A DNA stretch of 64,000 nucleotides, taken from positions 4,418,501 through 4,482,500 of the forward strand of contig NZ_CP089538.1 of assembly GCF_021233055.1 (NCBI RefSeq). Direction: 5' to 3'. The notes under the pieces were generated by a model. That model worked only from the letters and a program-made list of their open reading frames with translations, did not search any database and was not told where the DNA came from. This DNA is from Spirosoma oryzicola (lineage in GTDB: Bacteria > Bacteroidota > Bacteroidia > Cytophagales > Spirosomataceae). Positions 54,219 through 61,504 of the stretch are shown here, one piece after another (position 1 is the stretch's first letter; each line of letters starts with the position of its first letter). Made by a program: the position numbers and the translations under genes.

Positions 54219-54994
54219 AAGTATCTATCATTACGGTTGTCTTCAACGGAGCCGAACACATCCGGGATTGCATCGAATCAGTCCTGAACCAGACATATAC
54301 AGATATAGAGTATATCGTTGTAGACGGAAAATCGACAGATGGAACTGTTGACATTATTCGCTCTTATGGTACAAAAATTGCTCGATTTGTATCTGAACCG
54401 GATAAAGGGTTATATGATGCAATGAATAAAGGCATTGGCATGGCTACCGGCGACGTGATTGGCTTGCTCAATGCGGATGATTTTTACCGGCATGATCGGG
54501 TTATTGACAACATGGTTGCTACGTTTGTCCGGACAAACAGCGATGCGGTTTATGGCGACATGATTTATGTAGACCGACTTGATAGTCAAAAGCTTAAGCG
54601 TTACTGGCGTTCAGGCTGGTATCGGGACAATGCTTTTTTGTGGGGCTGGATGCCCGGCCATCTGTCGTTTTTTGCCAAACGATGGTTGTACGAAAAACAC
54701 GGTCTTTTCCGACTCGACATGAAGAGTGCCGCCGATTATGAATTGATGTTACGCTTTATTCACAAAAACAAAGCCAAGCTGGCTTATATGGACGAAGTGA
54801 CGATTGTTATGCGGGCGGGTGGTATTAGCAATAGCAGCCTTAAAAACAGGATTCGGGCCAATCAGGAAGACCGAATCGCCTGGGAACTGAATGGATTGAC
54901 TCCTTATTTTTTCACCTTATGGCTAAAACCATTGCGCAAACTAAAACAATACATTACCAAACCCCCAGCCATACCGACAACTACGGTTAAGTAG
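54215..54994 (+). CDS. Family 2 glycosyltransferase (WcaA-like)
   Basis: 259 residues; the GTG start overlaps the WcaF-like stop by 4 bp. Motifs: VSIITVVFNGAEHIRDCIES, YIVVDGKSTDGTVDIIRS, then FVSEPDKGLYDAMNKGIGMA and GLLNADDFYRHDRV with the DD pair. The arrangement SEPDKG.YDAMNKG followed by NADD is typical of the WcaA/colanic acid subtype. Together with WcaF it forms a small coupled gene pair. Confidence 0.92.
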   Translation: MKVSIITVVFNGAEHIRDCIESVLNQTYTDIEYIVVDGKSTDGTVDIIRSYGTKIARFVSEPDKGLYDAMNKGIGMATGDVIGLLNADDFYRHDRVIDNMVATFVRTNSDAVYGDMIYVDRLDSQKLKRYWRSGWYRDNAFLWGWMPGHLSFFAKRWLYEKHGLFRLDMKSAADYELMLRFIHKNKAKLAYMDEVTIVMRAGGISNSSLKNRIRANQEDRIAWELNGLTPYFFTLWLKPLRKLKQYITKPPAIPTTTVK

Positions 54995-55076
54995 TAGCCG
55001 TACCGTTTGATCAAATTATACTTGTGCTTTTGCGTAAAGAATAGATTTTTACGCCAACCTAAAGTACCTCTGCACT

Positions 55077-55084
55077 TAGTTTTG
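55077..55084 (+). promoter_or_regulatory. Candidate -7 promoter box upstream of WecA-like gene
   Basis: TAGTTTTG matches TAnnTTTG exactly, about 100 nt before the ATG at 55187 in a 192-bp gap, but no clear -33 TTG lies at the usual distance. Confidence 0.3.
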
Positions 55085-55186
55085 TGCAAAAAAACGCTCC
55101 ACACCTTTTAACATAAATGGGCTTTGTCTGATAAACTGCTCTAATAAAGGGTCACTCGGTGGTAATTCACCTAACTAAAAAGCCTT

Positions 55187-56395
55187 ATGAATCTCGATCT
55201 ATTAATTGCTTACCTACAGAATAAGATGACCGATGAACTGTTCAAGCTCGGCTTGTATCAGTGCATTCTTTCTTTTCTGGTAGCCTGTTTTGTATCTGTC
55301 GTATCGATTCCGGTCGTCATAAAGATTTCCGAGCTTAAATCGCTCATGGAAAAACCGGGAGAACGCCGTGCACACTCCACCCCTACACCAACATTCGGTG
55401 GTATCGCTATTTATGCTGCCGTTCTGATTGCTTACTTCCTATGGCCTAGCATTGACCAGACGGATGTATACCGGACAAATTTGTCAGTGGCGGGGATGAC
55501 TATCCTGTTTTTCATTGGTATTAAGGATGATCTGGTAGGGATCGATCCCAACAAAAAAATTATATTCCAGATTCTGGCGGCAATGATTCTGATTTTTTTC
55601 GGCGATCTGCGCGTCGATTACCTGTACGGAATCATGGGTTTCCACCACATCGCCGAAATTGTTGGCATCCTGTTGACGTGCTTCATTTTTATCGCGCTCA
55701 CCAATGCTATTAACCTTATCGACGGTATTGATGGATTGGCGGGTGGTATTGCGACCATTGCCAGCGGCACATTTGGGGCGTGGTTTTTACTGACTAACCA
55801 CTTCGCGATGGCTTGCTTAGCCTTTACACTGACCGGAGCACTGCTAGGCTTTTTGCGGTTTAACTTCTCGAAGACCAGTAAAATCTTCATGGGCAATACA
55901 GGCTCCCTGATTATCGGTTTCATGCTGGCTTTTTTCGCCGTTCGTTTTGTCAATCTAAACGCTTCTTACCGCTTCGAACCTACAGCTTTCTTCAATGCGC
56001 CCATCATCGCCATCGTTATTCTGATTGTCCCCATATTTGATACATTGCGCGTGTTTCTGGTGCGCATTCTTGCACGTCGCTCACCGTTCTCCGCCGACCG
56101 CAACCACATGCACCATATCTTACTGGATAATGGCCTTTCTCACGCTCAGGCTACGGCTGTACTTTGCGGAGCATCACTGGCAAACACCCTGCTGTTTTTT
56201 CTGCTACACCGCAATATCACAAATACCCAATCCCTGCTGATTTTAGGAGGTTTGTTTGGGGTTTATATGATTGCAAGCTTTTCGCTGAAGATGCGAGCTA
56301 TGTACGTATCAACCCACCCACGTCGTCGCCGGGCGGTTTTACGTCGGGAGCTGCAAAGTGGCATCATTGGCCGTCGTATCGTAGACTACCTATAG
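55187..56395 (+). CDS. WecA/MraY-like undecaprenyl-phosphate sugar-1-phosphate transferase
   Basis: 402 residues with about eleven membrane segments. Family motifs: RAHSTPTPTFGGIAIYAAV, the aspartate pair in FIGIKDDLVGIDPNKK, the Mg/nucleotide region NAINLIDGIDGLAGGIA, FMGNTGSLIIGFMLAFFAV (key MGNTGSL), and the WecA-type His motif RNHMHHILLDNGLSH. It moves a HexNAc-1-phosphate from UDP to undecaprenyl phosphate, so it probably starts the glycan unit of this locus. A hairpin terminator follows, marking the end of the EPS block. Confidence 0.92.
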   Translation: MNLDLLIAYLQNKMTDELFKLGLYQCILSFLVACFVSVVSIPVVIKISELKSLMEKPGERRAHSTPTPTFGGIAIYAAVLIAYFLWPSIDQTDVYRTNLSVAGMTILFFIGIKDDLVGIDPNKKIIFQILAAMILIFFGDLRVDYLYGIMGFHHIAEIVGILLTCFIFIALTNAINLIDGIDGLAGGIATIASGTFGAWFLLTNHFAMACLAFTLTGALLGFLRFNFSKTSKIFMGNTGSLIIGFMLAFFAVRFVNLNASYRFEPTAFFNAPIIAIVILIVPIFDTLRVFLVRILARRSPFSADRNHMHHILLDNGLSHAQATAVLCGASLANTLLFFLLHRNITNTQSLLILGGLFGVYMIASFSLKMRAMYVSTHPRRRRAVLRRELQSGIIGRRIVDYL

Positions 56396-56438
56396 CCCCT
56401 AACGGCGGCTTAGTTTTTCTCATTTACTTAGATTATGG

Positions 56439-56473
56439 AAAAGCAGGACTGTACTACACCAGTCCTGCTTTTT
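56439..56473 (+). terminator. Intrinsic terminator after the WecA-like gene
   Basis: 12-bp arms AAAAGCAGGACT (56439-56450) and AGTCCTGCTTTT (56461-56472) have a 10-nt loop; the right arm runs into further T residues. It closes the first EPS locus. Confidence 0.8.
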
Positions 56474-56636
56474 CGTTTCGTTTAACCGAGGTTAGAAACA
56501 AGTTACGCTGGCGTAAACGGGATTTTAAGAAGGTCTCTTTTGCTAGGCTAGCCGGTTTTGACAAATAACAGAGCCCACATCAACTTTTAGATAGCTGATT
56601 TTGTTATCCTCACAAGTCAGATACTGTTTCATCTGT

Positions 56637-56644
56637 TATCTTTG
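56637..56644 (+). promoter_or_regulatory. Candidate -7 promoter box of sufC
   Basis: TATCTTTG is an exact match to TAnnTTTG and lies 35 nt before the ATG at 56679; a TTTG at 56600-56603 is too far upstream, so the -33 element is weak or missing. The position argues that sufC starts at 56679 rather than at an upstream in-frame codon (56601). Confidence 0.45.
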
Positions 56645-56678
56645 CGGCTTCATTTGGCCGTCACGTTCTATTTCTATT

Positions 56679-57428
56679 ATGTTATCGATCAGCAATTTAC
56701 AAGCCTTTATTGGCGACAAACAAATACTAAAAGGTCTCGACCTGCAAGTTAATGCCGGTGAAGTCCACGCAATTATGGGTCCAAACGGGGCTGGTAAGAG
56801 CACGTTGGCATCCGTTCTGGCAGGTCGTGAGGACTACGAAGTAACGGGCGGTAGTGTGTTGTTTGATGGCAAAGATCTCCTGGAGATGTCCCCTGAAGAT
56901 CGGGCGGCAGAAGGAATTTTCTTGGCGTTTCAGTATCCGGTCGAAATTCCGGGTGTGAGTACGACCAACTTTCTGAAAACAGCCATGAACGAGATTCGCA
57001 AATATCGGGGGCAGGAGCCACTCGATGCGGTGCAGTTCCTGAAGTTGATGAAAGAGAAGATGAAACTCGTCAACATCGACCAGTCGCTCCTGAGCCGATC
57101 GCTAAACGAAGGCTTTTCGGGAGGAGAAAAAAAGCGGAACGAAATTTTCCAAATGGCCATGCTCGAACCTAAGCTGGCTATTCTGGATGAGACGGATTCG
57201 GGATTGGATATCGACGCATTGCGGATTGTAGCTGATGGGGTCAACAAACTTCGTTCGCCGGAACGGGCTACTATCGTTGTTACCCACTACCAGCGCTTAC
57301 TGGACTACATTGTTCCAGACTATGTGCACGTATTGTACAAAGGCCGCATCGTTAAGTCGGGACCTAAAGAACTGGCTCTTGAGCTGGAAGAAAAAGGGTA
57401 CGACTGGATCAAAGCCGAAGCAATATAG
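56679..57428 (+). CDS. sufC: Fe-S cluster assembly ATPase SufC
   Basis: 249 residues from ATG 56679 (MLSISNLQAFIGDKQILKGL). ABC ATPase motifs: Walker A MGPNGAGKSTLASVLAG, Q-loop FLAFQYPVEIPGVS, signature LNEGFSGGEKKRNEI and Walker B LAILDETDSGLDIDAL. The GVSTTNFLK region after the Q-loop is specific to SufC. SufC works with SufB and SufD as the scaffold for Fe-S cluster synthesis. sufD follows after about 70 bp, but no sufB, sufS or sufE gene lies nearby. Confidence 0.96.
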   Translation: MLSISNLQAFIGDKQILKGLDLQVNAGEVHAIMGPNGAGKSTLASVLAGREDYEVTGGSVLFDGKDLLEMSPEDRAAEGIFLAFQYPVEIPGVSTTNFLKTAMNEIRKYRGQEPLDAVQFLKLMKEKMKLVNIDQSLLSRSLNEGFSGGEKKRNEIFQMAMLEPKLAILDETDSGLDIDALRIVADGVNKLRSPERATIVVTHYQRLLDYIVPDYVHVLYKGRIVKSGPKELALELEEKGYDWIKAEAI

Positions 57429-57436
57429 TCCTCATC

Positions 57437-57492
57437 AAGCAGTAACGAGTCGGCAGTTAGCCTAACCTATTTACTGCTTGCCGTTAACTGCC
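57437..57492. repeat. Interleaved inverted repeats 5' of sufD
   Basis: AAGCAGTAA (57437-57445) pairs with TTACTGCTT (57471-57479), and GGCAGTTA (57452-57459) pairs with TAACTGCC (57485-57492). The order A-B-A'-B' allows a pseudoknot or two alternative hairpins. The last arm ends 8 nt before the sufD ATG. Confidence 0.5.
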
Positions 57493-57500
57493 AACCGAAT

Positions 57501-58826
57501 ATGAATCCTTCTTACGCATCATATAACGAATTTAAAAACCAGCTCCTGGCCGCTTTTCGAACCAACGAAGAGCGCATGAACGGAGAAAGTAAAACCCCGT
57601 TGCACCAGCTTCGCCGGGCGGCTTTAAACCAGTTCGATCTGTTGGGCTTTCCGACCATTCGACACGAAGAATGGAAGTATTCCAACGTTAGTGGGTTGTT
57701 CAAGGAAGCTTTTGACCTCGAAAGTCCGACTACGCTCACTACAGAAGACCTAGTCCCACTGGAGATACCCAATCTGGATGGTAATATTCTGTACTTTGTC
57801 AATGGTCGCTATCAACCCGAACTTTCGCGGATTATCAGCCCCTCAGAACAAGTACAGATTTCAAGTTTTGCAGAAGCGACAAAAGCAAATCCTGATCTGG
57901 TAGGTTCGCATTTCGCTCGTTATGCCGACTATCAGGACAACGCATTCACGGCTCTCAATACGGCTTTGGCCAGCGATGGTGTCGTGATTCACGTACCTGC
58001 CAACAAGACGGTTGAGCAACCTATCATTTTACGCTTTGTCACGGATGCCCGACAGCAGAATATCGCGTCTCAACCACGTAACCTCATCATCGTCGGTGAG
58101 AACGCAGAGGTAACCGTAGCAGAATCGTACAGAACGCTTGGCGATCGTTCCAGCTTTGTCAATGTCGTGACGGAGATTGCGCTGGACCGTGAAGCGCGGA
58201 TGCAGTATTACAAAGTCCAGGACGAGAGTGAGAAAGCTTACCACATCGGTACAACACAGGTAAGCCAGACCGACAGTAGTCATTTTTATTCGGCTACCGT
58301 CACGCTTAACGGCAACTTCATCCGTAACAATCTCAATATTGTTCTCAACGGTCAGCACGCCGAAGCATTTATGTACGGCCTTTACATGCCGAACGGGCGT
58401 CAGCATATCGACAACCACACGCTTGTTGACCACGCTATGCCTAATTCGTACAGCAGTGAGTTGTACAAAGGCATTCTTGACGACAATAGTACGGGGGTCT
58501 TTAACGGCAAGATTTACGTACGGCCCGATGCCCAGAAAACCAATGCCTACCAATCGTGTAAAAACGTGGTGTTGTCTTTGGGAGCGTCCATGAACACCAA
58601 ACCGCAGCTGGAAATTTTTGCCGACGACGTGAAGTGCTCTCACGGCACGACGACGGGTCAGCTTAACGACGAAGCGCTGTTTTATATGCGGTCGCGGGGT
58701 ATTCCAAAAGACGAAGCAAGAACGTTACTTCTTTACGCCTTCTCGCAGGATGTACTAAGCCAGATCAAGATTCAACCTATTCGGGAATACCTGGAACGGG
58801 TTGTAACAGAAAAGCTAACTAAGTAA
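57501..58826 (+). CDS. sufD: Fe-S cluster assembly scaffold protein SufD
   Basis: 441 residues. The N-terminal helical part contains GFPTIRHEEWKYSNVSGLF. The central right-handed beta-helix is rich in repeated hydrophobic strands (VIHVPANKTVEQPIILRFV, NLIIVGENAEVTVAES). The C-terminal block KPQLEIFADDVKCSHGTTTG is the SufB/SufD signature, with GIPKDEARTLLLYAFSQDVL near the end. Forms the SufBC2D complex with the product of the upstream gene. A strong terminator follows. Confidence 0.95.
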   Translation: MNPSYASYNEFKNQLLAAFRTNEERMNGESKTPLHQLRRAALNQFDLLGFPTIRHEEWKYSNVSGLFKEAFDLESPTTLTTEDLVPLEIPNLDGNILYFVNGRYQPELSRIISPSEQVQISSFAEATKANPDLVGSHFARYADYQDNAFTALNTALASDGVVIHVPANKTVEQPIILRFVTDARQQNIASQPRNLIIVGENAEVTVAESYRTLGDRSSFVNVVTEIALDREARMQYYKVQDESEKAYHIGTTQVSQTDSSHFYSATVTLNGNFIRNNLNIVLNGQHAEAFMYGLYMPNGRQHIDNHTLVDHAMPNSYSSELYKGILDDNSTGVFNGKIYVRPDAQKTNAYQSCKNVVLSLGASMNTKPQLEIFADDVKCSHGTTTGQLNDEALFYMRSRGIPKDEARTLLLYAFSQDVLSQIKIQPIREYLERVVTEKLTK

Positions 58827-58848
58827 GCGGAGCACAAATTTTTTGCAG

Positions 58849-58883
58849 AAAGCCGGGTAATCGTCAACGATGCCCGGCTTTTT
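58849..58883 (+). terminator. Intrinsic terminator after sufD
   Basis: The outer stem AAAGCCGGG/CCCGGCTTT (58849-58857 with 58873-58881) and inner stem ATCGT/ACGAT are followed by T residues. It lies 22 nt after the sufD stop codon. Confidence 0.85.
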
Positions 58884-59015
58884 CTATGGAAGCTGGTTTT
58901 CTTTTTTTACGCTTCATTGACGGCAGCCTGTTGCTTTCCAGCGATTCATTTAAAAAACTTACAGACTATGGACGCAAATTAATTCCAGCTTATTTTAGCG
59001 TATCTTTTCCGAACG

Positions 59016-59936
59016 ATGAGAACACTCTTATTTATTTCTTGCTGGCTTTTCATCAATACGTTTACGCTTGGTCAAAGCATACGCTTCACATTCGAGGGAG
59101 ATTCAACCACACTGCCATTCGTTCGGGATAGTCTGCGAGGAATTTCCGGACTTGAAATAATACCCGCTACTGGTGATTGGCATTTTGTCAGCGATAGAGG
59201 CTGGCACTTTACGTTCACATCCATCCATAAAATCGGAGACTTAAGTGACGGTGCCCGTGTTAAGGCTGCTCAGAAAACCCCATTTTGGTTTGAAAGCATC
59301 CGCTACAACGCCCAGGACAGCACTTATTTCTGGACGGACGAGCATGAATTTGTAACTTCGCTTCATTACGGAAAAACAATCGGTAATGACGATTGCAAAT
59401 TACTGATAAAGATCCCTCTTCCTGGTTCGAACAAAGGACTTGAAGGAATAGCATTGACACCTTCCGGCACTCTTTGGGTAGCCCCTGAAGCAGGTTGGGA
59501 AGGCCAAACGCAACTAAATCAGGACACGATCAGCTTTATCCGGTATGCGGACCCACAGGTTGCTGATCCCATTGCCGAGCGGTACAAATACAGAATTGAT
59601 CGTTGCCCGTTCGCGCAGGGAGAAGAGCGGTTAGGCGGTATTTCGGAAATACTCGCTGTTGATGATCAGCGTTTACTAGTATTAGAACGCTGCTATGATG
59701 CCGCACAAAAACGTGTAACAGCTAAATTGTACCTGGCTACCTTGGACACAACGGCCAAAACGTTACAGAAACAGCTGGCTTTCGATTTCAATACTCAGTT
59801 TCCCGGAATCGTTTGTAACTTGGAGGCAATGGCTTGGGCGGATGCTCAGAAACAAACACTTGTTTTGGTTGCAGATGATAATTTTCGTCGGCAAGGAACA
59901 TTGCGAAATCAGATTATCCTACTTCAACGGCGCTGA
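59016..59936 (+). CDS. Esterase-like activity of phytase family protein
   Basis: 306 residues. Signal peptide MRTLLFISCWLFINTFTLGQ, so periplasmic or extracellular. The rest shows the phytase-like/esterase-like beta-propeller pattern: GISGLEIIPATGDWHFVSDR, the strand YFWTDEHEF, KGLEGIALTPSGTLWVAPE and LGGISEILAVDDQRLLVLER, ending FPGIVCNLEAMAWA. The family is named for a link to alkaline-phosphatase-type or phytase genes, but its activity is not well known. Transcribed alone; the region downstream is AT-rich and gene-free. Confidence 0.85.
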   Translation: MRTLLFISCWLFINTFTLGQSIRFTFEGDSTTLPFVRDSLRGISGLEIIPATGDWHFVSDRGWHFTFTSIHKIGDLSDGARVKAAQKTPFWFESIRYNAQDSTYFWTDEHEFVTSLHYGKTIGNDDCKLLIKIPLPGSNKGLEGIALTPSGTLWVAPEAGWEGQTQLNQDTISFIRYADPQVADPIAERYKYRIDRCPFAQGEERLGGISEILAVDDQRLLVLERCYDAAQKRVTAKLYLATLDTTAKTLQKQLAFDFNTQFPGIVCNLEAMAWADAQKQTLVLVADDNFRRQGTLRNQIILLQRR

Positions 59937-60649
59937 AAGTAACTAGGTCACCTGGTAAGGAGTATTTAGATCATTTATACGTGATCGTTATTTCGCTTAC
60001 GACTTGGTATAAATGGCATTGCTGCCAACTTATCAAATAGGATAAAACTAATATTTAACTTAACAATATAATATATGATCGCTACAACCGCGTTAAAAGA
60101 TAATGCAACTCTAATTTTTAACAAAAGTTTTATAAGCATAAATAAGCATCACATTAAATAAATAGGCATAGTAAATTTCTAATTAGGTATTACTAGCTTT
60201 CCTTTTATTATTTATAAAATCGTTATAATTATATAGTTACCTAAACAGCTTTATTTTAAACTAATAAATACCGTAGCAGCTTGATTAGGACTTAAAATGT
60301 AAACTTGATTTAATTCCTAAATTACTCAGATAGACCTTATTGTCTTTGACTGGAATTGCCCCCTCTTTATCTTCGAGTGATTTATAAGGCAGGTAACTAA
60401 CAAATTGTTGGCAAAACTTGCTCTCCACCGTGCTTCACTTTTCTTAGAAATAGCCAGTTGTCCACTACGCTGGTGACCAGTAAGTATTACTACTGGTTAA
60501 TTGTACATTTTATCAGTTTCATCGGAGCTTGTAAATGTATTTCACAGGGCTACTTTGTCCAAAAACGGTTTCTATTACCAATTGTAAATAAGTCTGAGTG
60601 GTTTTCTGAAGCGCTTAGGCTAAGTCAGAAGTACCACACCAGGGGATCA
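59937..60649. other. AT-rich gene-free region upstream of the second export operon
   Basis: About 700 bp; roughly 59985-60340 is far richer in A and T than the rest of the window (many TTTAT and AATAA words) and has no reading frame of note. The 3' part holds the candidate promoter at 60345-60375. An in-frame extension of the next gene back to 60458 is poorly coding. Confidence 0.6.
60345..60375 (+). promoter_or_regulatory. Candidate promoter of the second export operon
   Basis: TTTG (60345-60348), a 19-nt spacer and TATCTTCG (60368-60375) match the Bacteroidota consensus except for one base of the -7 box. It would leave a leader of about 270 nt before ATG 60650, long enough for post-transcriptional control. 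Confidence 0.45.
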
Positions 60650-61465
60650 ATGATGCATAACGTGACAAGGAAAAAAGAAAATTTCTGTGTAATCGCATGG
60701 GTAGGTTTAATAACAATTGTTCTTTTGGGGGGTTCTCTAGGAGGCTGTACGTCGGCTAAGAAATTAGTCTACTTTCAGGAAACGACCACCCGCGACGATA
60801 CGGTGACAATACCGGAACCATTTATTCCTACCATTAAGAAAGGCGATTTGCTGTCGGTTCAGGTTAGTAGCCTCAATCCCGAAGCATCAACCTATTTTAA
60901 TCCTTCAGCCATGGCTGAAGCTAGCGTAGTCCCTAACACGACCAATCAGCTAACGAGGGCGTCTGGTTATTTAGTTGGCCAAGATGGTACCATAAAACTA
61001 CCTCTGATCGGCCAATTGACAGTAGTCGACCTTACGACCGCCAAAGCTGGTGAGTTAATCAGCAGTCGGCTTAAGTCTTACCTGAAAGAACCAACTGTCA
61101 ACGTACGAAATCTTAATTTCAGAATCTCGGTACTTGGTGAAGTAGCACGGCCATCGCTCTTTACGATCCCCAGCGAGCAGATCACATTACCTGAAGCGCT
61201 GGGCTTAGCAGGTGATCTAACGATTTACGGCCGCCGTGATAACGTCTTGATCATTCGGGAGCAGGGCAATCAGCGCGTTTTTGCCCGCATTGACCTGACC
61301 CGACGCGACGCCTTTCGGTCGCCTTATTACACGCTGCACCCCAACGATGTGGTTTATATTGAGCCAGCTAAGGTGCGTGTTACCAGCGTAGACAGAGCCT
61401 ATCAACTTGCCCCAATCATAACGGGGATTTTATCAATTATTGCCATCATAGCAACCCGCCCTTAA
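60650..61465 (+). CDS. Wza-like polysaccharide export lipoprotein
   Basis: 271 residues from ATG 60650 (an ATG follows directly at 60653). A lipoprotein signal (VGLITIVLLGGSLGGC) places Cys near residue 34. The Poly_export motif is PTIKKGDLLSVQVSSLNPEA, and one SLBB domain follows (VLGEVARPSLFTIPSEQITL). The C-terminus has a membrane segment (LAPIITGILSIIAIIAT). This short form, as opposed to the multi-SLBB protein at 24760, is the usual partner of a Wzc-type kinase, which is encoded 39 bp downstream. Confidence 0.9.
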   Translation: MMHNVTRKKENFCVIAWVGLITIVLLGGSLGGCTSAKKLVYFQETTTRDDTVTIPEPFIPTIKKGDLLSVQVSSLNPEASTYFNPSAMAEASVVPNTTNQLTRASGYLVGQDGTIKLPLIGQLTVVDLTTAKAGELISSRLKSYLKEPTVNVRNLNFRISVLGEVARPSLFTIPSEQITLPEALGLAGDLTIYGRRDNVLIIREQGNQRVFARIDLTRRDAFRSPYYTLHPNDVVYIEPAKVRVTSVDRAYQLAPIITGILSIIAIIATRP

Positions 61466-61504
61466 CGAAACCACCACAACCCCTGAACGTTACTTTTAAT
61501 TGAT

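Noticed and set aside
56164..56568. Plus-strand frame overlapping the end of the WecA-like gene
   Set aside because: It reads mostly in another frame of the WecA-like gene and then through the terminator at 56439-56473.
58886..59131. Plus-strand frame between sufD and the phytase-like gene
   Set aside because: It overlaps the start of the better-supported secreted protein at 59016 in a different frame and shows no motif.
60458..60649. N-terminal extension of the Wza-like lipoprotein
   Set aside because: The lipoprotein signal peptide must be at the N-terminus, which requires the start at 60650 or 60653.
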